Assembly (NCBI GenBank): GCA_039812485.1
Contig: JBDIAP010000003.1
Span: 1-62,082 of the forward strand
Reading direction: 5' to 3'
Source: Kineosphaera sp039812485
GTDB lineage: Bacteria > Actinomycetota > Actinomycetes > Actinomycetales > Dermatophilaceae
Length of the DNA: 62,082 nt
Below, one piece after another: positions 8,745 through 16,802 of the stretch (position 1 is its first letter; the number at the start of each line of letters is the position of its first letter). Position numbers and translations under genes: made by a program. Below the pieces are notes generated by a model that searched no databases, was not told the DNA's origin, and saw nothing but the letters and a program-made list of their open reading frames with translations.

Positions 8745-8890
8745 GGCACACCCCCTGGATGGCAGTTGTCGTCCTCATCGGCCGGCCACACCCCAACCCT
8801 GAACAGCAGACGCGAAAGTCGTCCTCAGTCAGCGACATTCGGTCACTCGTCCTGATCGGTCGACCGCATCGGGGCGGTCGCCCGCTGGCT

Positions 8891-8902
8891 TACCCTGACT
8901 TC
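8891..8902 (+). promoter_or_regulatory. Putative -10 for leaderless VOC gene
   Basis: TACCCT at 8891-8896 lies 6 nt before the ATG at 8903; no ribosome site is visible. Same geometry as upp and the PucR gene. Confidence 0.45.
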
Positions 8903-9445
8903 ATGGGTCAGCTCACGGGGATGACGATCGCCATCAACGCCGGCGACAACGGCGAGGTCCTCGACTTCTACACGCGGGTGTTCGGGCGCGGGCCGGACAC
9001 CGCGCCGATGGACGACTTCCTCGAGTGGCAGATCTGCTCCGGCACGTGGCTGCAGCTATCGACGGGTCACGACCGGCCCGGCGCCAACAACGCGCGAATC
9101 CGCTTCGAGGTCGGCGACATCGACGAGGCGCTCGGGCGCATGCAGGAGGCCGAGGTGCCCGTCGGCGAGGTCGTGCGCGTGCCCGACGTCGTCGCCTTCG
9201 CGAACTTCTCCGACAACTGGGGCAATGCCCTGGGCTTCTATCAGCTGCTCAGCGACCGGCAGCTGACGACGCCCGAGGAGCGCCGCCAGCAGGAGGCCGA
9301 CCACGCCGCCCGGCAGGCCGCGAAGGAGGCCGCCGAGCAGCAGACCGAGGCTGCGACCGTCATCGACGAGCGCACGGCCAAGCTCCCGCCGATCCCCGCG
9401 GACGGTTCGGTGCCCGGCGTGACCGGACCGACGCGCGGGGCCTGA
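8903..9445 (+). CDS. VOC (glyoxalase/bleomycin-resistance fold) family protein
   Basis: 180 aa. One vicinal-oxygen-chelate module covers residues 1-120 (MTIAINAGDNGEVLDFYTRVFG; ARIRFEVGDIDEALGRMQEAEVPV; FSDNWGNALGFYQL), a typical betaalphabetabetabeta pair. The last 55 residues are a charged Gln/Ala/Glu helix and tail that VOC proteins normally lack. Metal-ligand positions are not convincing (no clear His/Glu set), so it may bind rather than transform a ligand. Start chosen because TACCCT at 8891-8896 ends 6 nt before the ATG (leaderless). Confidence 0.7.
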   Translation: MGQLTGMTIAINAGDNGEVLDFYTRVFGRGPDTAPMDDFLEWQICSGTWLQLSTGHDRPGANNARIRFEVGDIDEALGRMQEAEVPVGEVVRVPDVVAFANFSDNWGNALGFYQLLSDRQLTTPEERRQQEADHAARQAAKEAAEQQTEAATVIDERTAKLPPIPADGSVPGVTGPTRGA

Positions 9446-9462
9446 GCGCACGATCGCGCCGC

Positions 9463-10362
9463 TCAGCTCTGCGCGCTCTCCGCGCGCACTCGCTCGAGAG
9501 CCCGGACGAGCACCGTGAGCAGCGCGTTGAGCGGCGTCGGCACGCCGAGCTCGGCGCCACGGCGCACGACATACCCGTTGAGGTGCTCGATCTCGGTGGG
9601 GCGCCCGCGCGACAGGTCCTGGGCGGTCGAGGACCGCTGCGCGGGCATCGACGTGGCCAGCGACGAGACTCCCGCCACGAGGTCGGCGGGCAGCTCGATC
9701 CCATCGGCGGCCGCGACCGCCCGACACTCGGCGACGACGTCGGCGAGCACGCCCGCCGCACCGTCGATCTCGGCGAGCCACCCGTAGGGTCGGTCGGTGA
9801 TCGCCGACAGGGCGTTCCACGCGCAGTTGGCGACGAGCTTGCCCCACAAGGCAGCCCGCACATCGCCGACGACGACCGGCACACCCGCGGCCTCGAAGTC
9901 GGCGACGATCGACTGCGCGCCGGGGCCGACGGCGAGATCACCGCGCCCGTGGTGCCGCACGTGCCCCGGCCCGGCCATCTCGGTCGCGACGTAGACGACG
10001 ACGGGCTCGACCCGGCGCCCGCCGAGCGCGGCGGCGAGCCGGTCGGCGTTGTCGACGCCGTTCTGCAGGCTCATGACGAGGGCGTCGGCGCGCAGGTGCT
10101 CGGCGAGCTGCTCGCCCGCCGCCGTGGAATCCCCCGACTTCACGGCGACGATGACGACGTCGCAGTCCGCGAGAGCGGCCGCATCGGTCGAGGCGCGCAC
10201 CGGCACGCGCTCGTCGAACTGCGCCGTCTGCACCCGCAGCCCGTCGCGCATCGCCTCGACGTGCACCGGCCGCCCGACGAGCACGACGTCGTGCCCGGCT
10301 CGGGCGAGCATCCCGCCGTAGTAGCAGCCGACCGCTCCCGCTCCCAAGACCCCGACCCGCAT
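9463..10362 (-). CDS. panE: 2-dehydropantoate 2-reductase (PanE/ApbA family)
   Basis: 299 aa, NADPH-dependent reduction of ketopantoate to pantoate in pantothenate/CoA synthesis. N-terminal Rossmann fold GAGAVGCYYGGMLARAGHDVVLVGR, central SLQNGVDNADRL and the helix ALWGKLVANCAWNALSAITDRPYG, which contains the conserved catalytic Lys and Asn of the family. AAGGGAG precedes the ATG. Paralogues of this family reduce other 2-keto acids, so the exact substrate is by family only. Convergent with the VOC gene. Confidence 0.8.
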   Translation of the reverse strand: MRVGVLGAGAVGCYYGGMLARAGHDVVLVGRPVHVEAMRDGLRVQTAQFDERVPVRASTDAAALADCDVVIVAVKSGDSTAAGEQLAEHLRADALVMSLQNGVDNADRLAAALGGRRVEPVVVYVATEMAGPGHVRHHGRGDLAVGPGAQSIVADFEAAGVPVVVGDVRAALWGKLVANCAWNALSAITDRPYGWLAEIDGAAGVLADVVAECRAVAAADGIELPADLVAGVSSLATSMPAQRSSTAQDLSRGRPTEIEHLNGYVVRRGAELGVPTPLNALLTVLVRALERVRAESAQS

Positions 10363-10582
10363 GCGCCCGCTCCCTTCGTCGCGACACCGTCCCCGGCACG
10401 CTACGCCCGGTCCCCGACGCTCAGTCGCGCCGTCCCACTCCTTCTGGCCCGCTCCTTCTGCCCCATTGCGTCGGCGTCGGCGCGAGCACATCGGGGACGC
10501 CGGGCGCATGTGTCGTAGGTCGGGCGATGTTGCGGTTGCGTGACGTGCGGCAGGGCTCCGCCAACTTGTCGGTGGCTGCGCC

Positions 10583-10588
10583 TAGGGT
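10583..10588 (+). promoter_or_regulatory. Putative -10 of the ABC importer operon
   Basis: TAGGGT about 85 bp before the binding-protein start. No -35 at standard spacing is convincing. The stretch 10363-10672 otherwise holds only the two flanking promoter regions. Confidence 0.3.
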
Positions 10589-10672
10589 GTGGCGCGCATG
10601 GCACACAACTCGGTGGCGAGCCGGCAGGCGGCGACGCACCGGGCCCGGCGCGCACACGGAATGAGGCTGAAG

Positions 10673-12244
10673 ATGAAGCGGACCCGACTGCTGGCGGCGG
10701 TTTCGACCACGGCACTGATCGGCGCCCTCGCGGCGTGTGGGGGTAGCGGGGGCGACGCCGCCCAGGGCGGCGGCAGCGGCGTCAAGACGCTCGTGGCCAA
10801 CGACGCGTTCGACCTCAAGACGATCGACCCGGCTCGCTCCTTCGAGTTCACCGGCGTCATGCTCGACCAGCAGATCTACGAGACGGCGCTGAAGTTCGAC
10901 GGCGGCGACGTCAAGACGCCCAAGCCGGGCGTCTGCTCGTTCACGATGTCGCCCGACAACAAGACGCTGACGCTGACGATGGCCGGCACCCACACCTTCT
11001 CCGACGGGGCGGCGGTGACGGCCGACGACGTCGTCTTCTCGCTGCAGCGCGTGCAGGGCATCGCGGGCAACCCCTCCTTCCTCCTCGACGGCGTCACCGT
11101 GACGAAGAAGGACGACACGACGATCGTGCTGACGAGCAAGGAGGCCAACCCGCAGCTGCCCTACATCCTGCCCAACCCCTCGCTCGGCATCGTCAACAAG
11201 AAGCTCGTCGAGGCCAACGGCGGCACGACCGACAAGAACGACAAGGCCGAGGACTTCCTCAACAAGACGGCGGCCGGCTCGGGGCCCTACACGGTCGAGT
11301 CGTTCGACGTGCAGTCCAAGGTCGTGCTCAAGGCCAACGACCACTATGCGGGCACGAAGCCCGCCTATGGGAGGGTCGTGCTCGACAACGTCGACGCCGC
11401 GACCCAGAAGGTCAACGCCCAGGCCGGCTCGACGCAGCTCGCCTTCTCGCTCGGCCCCGACCAGGTCACCGACATGAACGGCGGCCGCACCAAGGTCGTC
11501 ACGGCGCAGAGCGCCCGCACGATCTTCCTGTGGTTCAACATGACCCCGCAATACGGCAAGTCGTCGGCCAACACCTCGTTCGTGCAGGCCATGCGGCACG
11601 CGATCGACTACAAGGCGGTCGTCGCGCTCGGCGGTCAGGGCGCCACGCAGCCGGGCGGCATGGTGCCCAAGGGCTTCCTCGGGGCGCTCGACTCCGACCC
11701 CAACAACTCCTTCGACCCCACGAAGGCCAAGGAGCTGCTCGGCAAGTCCGGCTACAACGGCGAGGCGATCTCGATCCTCTACTCCAACGACGTCTCCATC
11801 GGCGGCGTCAAGATGCAGAACGTCGCCGAGACGATCCAGGCCCAGGTCAAGCCGCTCGGCATCAACCTGCAGCTCAACCCGCAGCCGAGCGCGACCTCGC
11901 TCGACAGCTTCCGCAGCGGCACCGCCCAGGCCGGGGTCGCCTACTGGGGCGCCGACTACCCCGACCCGGCCAACTACCTCGTCTTCGCGCCCGGCCAGAG
12001 CCTGGGCAAGCGGGCGGCGTGGACGCCGGCGATGGCCCCGGAGTCCGACACGCTCGCCAAGGCCGCGGCCGCCGCGACCGGCGAGGCCCGCGCGGGCGCC
12101 TACCAGGCCTTCCAGAAGCAGGGCAACATCGACGGCCCGTTCATCCCGCTCATCCAGCCGGCGCAGATCGTCGTGACGAGCAACACGCTCACCAACGTCG
12201 TCATCAACCCGGTCACGACGCTCGAGTTCGCGACGATCTCCTGA
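10673..12244 (+). CDS. ABC importer substrate-binding lipoprotein (SBP family 5)
   Basis: 523 aa. A lipoprotein signal (KRTRLLAAVSTTALIGALAAC) has its lipobox Cys at residue 22, followed by a Gly/Ser linker. The body reads as the DppA/OppA family 5 fold: FDLKTIDPARSFEFTGVMLDQQIYETAL, KVVLKANDHY, ARTIFLWFNM and AYWGADYPDPANYL. It captures peptides or a related cation/opine-type ligand outside the membrane. ATG at 10673 is preferred because GAGG is 6 nt upstream; ATGs at 10661 and 10598 are in frame. First gene of a five-gene operon with two permeases and two ATPases. Confidence 0.88.
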   Translation: MKRTRLLAAVSTTALIGALAACGGSGGDAAQGGGSGVKTLVANDAFDLKTIDPARSFEFTGVMLDQQIYETALKFDGGDVKTPKPGVCSFTMSPDNKTLTLTMAGTHTFSDGAAVTADDVVFSLQRVQGIAGNPSFLLDGVTVTKKDDTTIVLTSKEANPQLPYILPNPSLGIVNKKLVEANGGTTDKNDKAEDFLNKTAAGSGPYTVESFDVQSKVVLKANDHYAGTKPAYGRVVLDNVDAATQKVNAQAGSTQLAFSLGPDQVTDMNGGRTKVVTAQSARTIFLWFNMTPQYGKSSANTSFVQAMRHAIDYKAVVALGGQGATQPGGMVPKGFLGALDSDPNNSFDPTKAKELLGKSGYNGEAISILYSNDVSIGGVKMQNVAETIQAQVKPLGINLQLNPQPSATSLDSFRSGTAQAGVAYWGADYPDPANYLVFAPGQSLGKRAAWTPAMAPESDTLAKAAAAATGEARAGAYQAFQKQGNIDGPFIPLIQPAQIVVTSNTLTNVVINPVTTLEFATIS

Positions 12245-12245
12245 C

Positions 12246-13418
12246 GTGAGCCCCCAGACACCATCGGTAGCCGGTGGCTCCGGCGATCCCGGAGCCACCG
12301 GTGGGTCGACGCTCGCCGCGCCGTCCCCCGGCTCCGGCGAGCCGCGGGCCGGCGCGCCTCCGGGGCAGCGGGACGCGCCTCTCGGCTGGACGGCCCGCCA
12401 TCCGCTGGCGCGCTACATCGCGATCCGGCTCGTCGTGAGCCTCCTGCTCATCTGGGGCGTGACGCTCGTGACGTTCGTGCTCACGGCGCTCGTGCCGGCC
12501 GATCCCGCCGCCGCCGCGCTCGGCGAGCGGTCGGCGAGCGACCCGGCGGCGGTCGCGGCGTTCCGGGCCGAGTGGGGGCTGGATCAGCCGCTGCCGGTGC
12601 AATACGCGATGTATCTCGCGCGGCTCGTGCACGGCGACCTCGGCCGGTCGACGCAGACGCACAATCCGGTCGCCACCGACCTCGCCTCCGCCTTCCCCGC
12701 GACGGCCGAGCTCGCGATGGCGGCGCTCGCGGTCTCGATCGTGCTGGGGGTGGGGCTGGGACTGCTCGCGGCGATGCGTCACCGCTCCCTGGCCGACCAG
12801 GCGATCCGCGTGTTCAGCCTCGTCGGCATCTCGACGCCGACGTTCTGGCTGGCGCTGCTGCTCTTCTACGTCTTCTTCTACAAGCTCGGCTGGGCTCCCG
12901 GCTCGGGCCGGCTCGACCCGCAGTTCATGCCGCCGCCGCGGGTGACCGGGTTCTACACCGTCGATGCGCTGCTCGCCGGGCAGCCCGCGGTCTTCCGCAG
13001 CGCCGCGAGCCACCTCGTGCTCCCCGCGACCGTGCTCACCCTCTACACGGTGGGGTTGCTGACGCGCTTCTCGCGCACGGCCGTGCTCGACGTGCTCGGC
13101 AACGACTACGTCGTCGCCGCCCGCGCCAAGGGCCTGCCCGGGCGCATCGTCACGCTGCGCTACGTGCTGCGCGGGGCGCTGCTGCCGATCCTCACGGTCG
13201 TCGGCCTGACCTTCGGCTCGTTGCTGTCGGGGGCGGTGCTCACCGAGACGATCTTCGCGTGGAACGGCCTGGGGCAATACGCCTACAACGCGGCGACGAC
13301 ACTGGACCTGCAGGCGGTCATGGGCGTCGGTCTGCTCGTGGGCGTCACCTACATCGGCATCAACTTCGTCGTCGACCTGCTCTACGGCGTCATCGACCCG
13401 CGGGTGCGCACGCGATGA
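12246..13418 (+). CDS. ABC importer permease (DppB/OppB type)
   Basis: 390 aa inner-membrane permease. A Pro/Gly-rich N-terminal extension of about 50 residues precedes the first helix (IAIRLVVSLLLIWGVTLVTFVLTALVPADPA). The DppB-type EAA loop is present near FSRTAVLDVLGNDYVVAARAKGLPGRIVTLRYVLRGALLP. At least six hydrophobic segments. A GTG start one base after the stop of the binding-protein gene implies coupling. Pairs with the next permease. Confidence 0.88.
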   Translation: MSPQTPSVAGGSGDPGATGGSTLAAPSPGSGEPRAGAPPGQRDAPLGWTARHPLARYIAIRLVVSLLLIWGVTLVTFVLTALVPADPAAAALGERSASDPAAVAAFRAEWGLDQPLPVQYAMYLARLVHGDLGRSTQTHNPVATDLASAFPATAELAMAALAVSIVLGVGLGLLAAMRHRSLADQAIRVFSLVGISTPTFWLALLLFYVFFYKLGWAPGSGRLDPQFMPPPRVTGFYTVDALLAGQPAVFRSAASHLVLPATVLTLYTVGLLTRFSRTAVLDVLGNDYVVAARAKGLPGRIVTLRYVLRGALLPILTVVGLTFGSLLSGAVLTETIFAWNGLGQYAYNAATTLDLQAVMGVGLLVGVTYIGINFVVDLLYGVIDPRVRTR

Positions 13419-13467
13419 CGCGCGCGACCACCGGCGCGACCGCCGCAGCCACGAGAAGGGGGAGCCG

Positions 13468-14382
13468 ATGAGCACCGCGACCACCCCGACCGGCCTCGAC
13501 GACGACCCGGGCTCGCTCTTCCCGACCCCGCGCCGACGGCTCATCCGATGGCCGTCGCTCGTGCGCCAGCCACTGACGATGGTGGGCGTCGTCGTCGTGC
13601 TCGCCTGGCTGCTCGTCGCGCTGCTCGGGCCGTGGATCGAGCCGTTCGACCCGCTGGCGCAGAGCCCGGCCCGGCTCGCGGCCCCCGGCGGTGAGCACCT
13701 GCTCGGCACCGACACCCTGGGCCGCGACGTGCTCTCCCGGATCATCGCCGGGGCCCGGGTGACGCTGCCGCTGTCGATCCTGCTCGTCGTCGCCTCGATG
13801 GTGCTGGGCAGCGCGCTCGGCGCCATCGCGGGCTACTTCGGCCGGGCCGTCGACGAGGTCATCATGCGGCTGGCCGACCTCGTCTTCGCGTTCCCGACGA
13901 TCATCCTGGCCATGGTCATCACGGCGGCCCTCGGCCCGGGCCTGCAGAACGCGGTGCTCGCGATGCTGCTGGTCAGCTGGCCGCAATACGCGCGCGTCAC
14001 CCGGTCGATGGTGCTCGGCGCCCGATCGGCGGAGTATGTCGTGGCCTCGCGACTGCTCGGCACCACCCCGTGGCGCTCGCTGACCCGCGACATCCTGCCC
14101 AACATCGCGGCGCCGATCCTCGTGCTCGCGATGCTCGATTTCGGCAACGCGATCCTGCTGCTCTCGGGCCTGTCGTTCCTGGGCCTGGGCACCGTGCCGC
14201 CGACCCCGGAGTGGGGGGCGATGGTCAGCGAGGGCGTGCAGCAGTTCAGCTCGTGGTGGATCGCGGTCTATTCGGGCCTCGCGATCTTCAGCGTCGTCGT
14301 CGCGTTCAACCTCATCGGCGACACCCTGCGCGACGCGCTCGACCCGCGCTCGGCGAAGGCCGTCGGCGGGAGGGCACTGTGA
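13468..14382 (+). CDS. ABC importer permease (DppC/OppC type)
   Basis: 304 aa. N-terminal helix VGVVVVLAWLLVALLGPWIEPFDP, then the DppC signature GGEHLLGTDTLGRDVLSRIIAGARVTL and the EAA loop SAEYVVASRLLGTTPWRSLTRDILPNIAAP. About six membrane segments. Its last bases overlap the GTG of the downstream ATPase gene. Confidence 0.9.
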   Translation: MSTATTPTGLDDDPGSLFPTPRRRLIRWPSLVRQPLTMVGVVVVLAWLLVALLGPWIEPFDPLAQSPARLAAPGGEHLLGTDTLGRDVLSRIIAGARVTLPLSILLVVASMVLGSALGAIAGYFGRAVDEVIMRLADLVFAFPTIILAMVITAALGPGLQNAVLAMLLVSWPQYARVTRSMVLGARSAEYVVASRLLGTTPWRSLTRDILPNIAAPILVLAMLDFGNAILLLSGLSFLGLGTVPPTPEWGAMVSEGVQQFSSWWIAVYSGLAIFSVVVAFNLIGDTLRDALDPRSAKAVGGRAL

Positions 14383-15302
14383 GCGCCGCAGCGGGCCGCC
14401 CGGGCCACGACGACCCAGCGCGGAACGACCCGGCGCGGCACGACCCGGCGCGGCACGACGCGGCGCGCAGCGGCCTGGTCGTCGAGGGGCTCACGCTCTC
14501 GATCGGGGACTCACGCATCCTCGACGGCGTCGACCTCCTCGCCCCGCCCGGCGAAGTCACCGGGCTGGCCGGTGAGTCGGGCTCCGGCAAGACGATGACC
14601 GGCATGACCGCGATCGGGTTGCAGCCGGCCCAGGCCCGGGTCTCGGGGAGCATCCGCTTCGGCGAGCACGAGCTCGTCGGCGCCTCCCGACGCACGCTCA
14701 CCCGCGTGCGCGGCAGCCGGATCGCCATGGTCTTCCAGGACCCGACGGCCTCCCTGCACCCCATGCTCTCGATCCGCGCGCAGCTCACCGACCACATGCG
14801 CTACCACCTGCGCCTCTCCCGGGCACAGGCGCACGAGCGCGCGCTCGACCTGCTGCGCCAGGTGCAGGTGCCCGACCCCGAGGGCGCCCTGCGGCGCTAC
14901 CCGCACCAGTTCAGCGGCGGACAGCTGCAACGCATCGCGATCGCCTCGGCGCTGGCCTGCGAGCCCGAGCTGCTCATCGCCGACGAGCCGACGACCGCCC
15001 TCGACGTCACCGTGCAGGCCGGCATCCTGCGGCTGCTGCGCCGGCTGTGCGACGACCTGCGCATCGGCATCGTGCTCATCACCCACGATCTCGGTGTCAT
15101 GAGCGCCCTCGCCGACACCATCGCGGTCATGCGCGACGGCAAGGTCGTCGAGCACGGCAGCCGCTACGACGTCATCCGCAACCCCCAGCACGACTACACC
15201 CGCTCGCTCATCGACTCGCTGCCCGATCACCAGGAGTCCGCGGCGTCCGTCCACGAGCCCGGGCAGGCGCCGACCGAGTCAGGAGAGACCGATGGCCGGT
15301 GA
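14379..15302 (+). CDS. ABC importer ATPase (DppD type)
   Basis: 307 aa. Starts at a GTG that overlaps the permease stop (GTGA), with GGGAGGG upstream. Walker A GESGSGKT, Q-loop VFQDP, signature FSGGQLQRIAIA, Walker B LLIADEPTTALD and a switch His in ITHDLG are intact. The N-terminus has a tandem DPARH repeat not normally found in the family. The C-terminal peptide-importer extension is present (NPQHDYTRSLIDSLP). Works with the following ATPase as a heterodimer. Confidence 0.9.
   Translation: MSAAAGRPGHDDPARNDPARHDPARHDAARSGLVVEGLTLSIGDSRILDGVDLLAPPGEVTGLAGESGSGKTMTGMTAIGLQPAQARVSGSIRFGEHELVGASRRTLTRVRGSRIAMVFQDPTASLHPMLSIRAQLTDHMRYHLRLSRAQAHERALDLLRQVQVPDPEGALRRYPHQFSGGQLQRIAIASALACEPELLIADEPTTALDVTVQAGILRLLRRLCDDLRIGIVLITHDLGVMSALADTIAVMRDGKVVEHGSRYDVIRNPQHDYTRSLIDSLPDHQESAASVHEPGQAPTESGETDGR
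14411..14466. repeat. 15-bp tandem repeat in the ATPase N-terminus
   Basis: Units begin at 14411, 14426, 14441 and 14456 (cgacccggcgcggca type) and encode DPARN/DPARH/DPARH/DAAR. Units 2 and 3 are identical. Confidence 0.85.
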
Positions 15303-16080
15303 GCTGCAGCTGCGCGAGGCGAGTGTCACCTACCGGCAGGCGGGCGGGCGGGCGCTGCGGGCGGTCGACAGCGTCGACCTGTCGATCCGGCCCGGCGAGG
15401 TCGTCGGACTCGTCGGCGAGTCGGGCTGCGGCAAGTCGACTCTCGCGAAGGCGATCTGCGGATTGGAGCCGCTGTCGGGCGGCACGGCCACGTTCGACGG
15501 CGAGCCCATCGAGCGGCTCGGGCTGCGGCGGCGTCCTGAGCGGCTGCTGCGCATCCAGATGGTCTTCCAGAACCCGTATGCCTCGCTCAACCCGCGTCGT
15601 CGCGTCGGCGCCCAGATCGAGGACGCCCGCGCGATCCACCCCGGCACCCCGCGCACGGTGCCGGAGCTGCTCGCCGAGGTGGGCCTGCCGGCGCAGGCGG
15701 CCCGGCGCTACCCCCACGAGTTCTCCGGGGGCCAACGCCAACGCATCGCGATCGCGCGCGCCGTGGCGTCGGGCCCCGAGCTGCTCATCGGCGACGAGCC
15801 CATCGCCTCGCTGGACGCCTCCCTGCAGGCGCGCATCGCGATGCTCATGCGCGACATCGCCCTGCAGGCCGGTGCGTCGCTGCTCTTCATCAGTCACGAC
15901 CTCGCGGTCGTGCGGCTCATCGCCGACCGCGTCGCGGTCATGCACTCGGGGCGCATCGTCGAGGCAGGCCCGACGGAGCAGATCTGGTCGCAGCCCCGTG
16001 AGCCCTACACGCGGCGGCTCCTCGCGGCGATCCCCCAGGCCGACGGTCTCGGCCACCTGCCCGACCTCGCAGAGGCGTAG
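15292..16080 (+). CDS. ABC importer ATPase (DppF type)
   Basis: 262 aa. Its ATG lies 11 bp inside the preceding gene. Walker A GESGCGKST, Q-loop VFQNPYASLNPRRRV, signature FSGGQRQRIAIARA, Walker B LLIGDEPIASLD and SHDLAVVRLIADRVAVMHSGRIVE are all present, and the C-terminal peptide-importer tail (QPREPYTRRLLAAIP) is short. Last gene of the operon; a hairpin terminator follows 12 bp later. Confidence 0.9.
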   Translation: MAGELQLREASVTYRQAGGRALRAVDSVDLSIRPGEVVGLVGESGCGKSTLAKAICGLEPLSGGTATFDGEPIERLGLRRRPERLLRIQMVFQNPYASLNPRRRVGAQIEDARAIHPGTPRTVPELLAEVGLPAQAARRYPHEFSGGQRQRIAIARAVASGPELLIGDEPIASLDASLQARIAMLMRDIALQAGASLLFISHDLAVVRLIADRVAVMHSGRIVEAGPTEQIWSQPREPYTRRLLAAIPQADGLGHLPDLAEA

Positions 16081-16091
16081 CGGCCACCCGC

Positions 16092-16124
16092 CGACGACTC
16101 GATCGGCGGGCTACCGAGTCGTCG
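16092..16124 (+). terminator. Terminator of the ABC importer operon
   Basis: Perfect 10-bp arms (16092-16101 and 16115-16124) with a 13-nt loop, 12 bp past the last stop codon. Confidence 0.7.
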
Positions 16125-16187
16125 ACCCCGCTCGTCGACCCTGCTCGCCGACCCCGATTGCCGACCCGTCGGCGCCCGGTCGGCCCC

Positions 16188-16245
16188 CGTCAGCCGATCA
16201 GGCCCGATCGCCGGCCCGTTCGGCGTCCGGTCAGCCGATCAGCGA
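16188..16245. repeat. 13-bp direct repeat at the end of the cupin gene
   Basis: GTCAGCCGATCAG occurs at about 16189 and again about 42 bp downstream, where it encodes the cupin C-terminus and stop. It looks like a short local duplication. Confidence 0.6.
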
Positions 16246-16548
16246 CAACGCAAACCGTGACGGCTCCCGCGCCACGAGCGCGTGGGTCGCCCCGGGCGCC
16301 ATGACGACGACGTCGCCCGGGAGCAACGTGCGGCTCTCCCCTTCGAGCGTGAAGTCGATAGCCCCCGTGAGGGCTTGCACGACCGCGCTCTTCGGCGCGT
16401 GATGCTCCGTGAGCCCCTGGCCGGTGTCGAGCGCGAAGTGCACGACCCGCAGGCCGGGCTCGTCGACGACGACGGAGGTCTTGCGGCCGCCCCCCGGGAT
16501 CGGCACGTCTCGCGTGACCCCCGTGCGGAATGCGCTGTGCTCCACCAC
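16231..16548 (-). CDS. Small cupin-domain protein
   Basis: 105 aa. A single cupin barrel: GQGLTEHHAPKSAVVQALTGAIDFTLEG (motif 1 with paired His) and LLPGDVVVMAPGATHALVA (motif 2 with Gly-Asp and His), so a metal site is plausible. A GTG at 16548 is chosen for its AGGAG 6 nt upstream. It is divergent from the nitric oxide reductase gene, sharing a 254-bp regulatory gap; a link to NO or redox stress is inference from position only. Confidence 0.75.
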   Translation of the reverse strand: MVEHSAFRTGVTRDVPIPGGGRKTSVVVDEPGLRVVHFALDTGQGLTEHHAPKSAVVQALTGAIDFTLEGESRTLLPGDVVVMAPGATHALVAREPSRFALSLIG

Positions 16549-16802
16549 TGCTCGCTCCTGTCTCGAGACACCCCCGGCGCCGGAGGCGGGCCCGGGGCCG
16601 CTGGCACCACCATGACACCGGCGCGCCGCAGCCGCCCAGGTCACACCTTGATTGCGGAACGACCCAATCGGCCACATATCCCCATGCGGACCGCAGCGCA
16701 AGTGCTACGTTGCCGTGGCTTGCTACGGACAATAGCGGGTTTAATTTGCGCCCGGTGCCACTCGGGCGACCCGCGCCAACCGCGTCGAGAGGCAGTGCGC
16801 AG

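Noticed and set aside
16640..16760. An FNR/DNR or NsrR box before qNOR
   Set aside because: TTGAT occurs without its symmetric half-site, and only a direct repeat of GCTACG was found; too weak to call.
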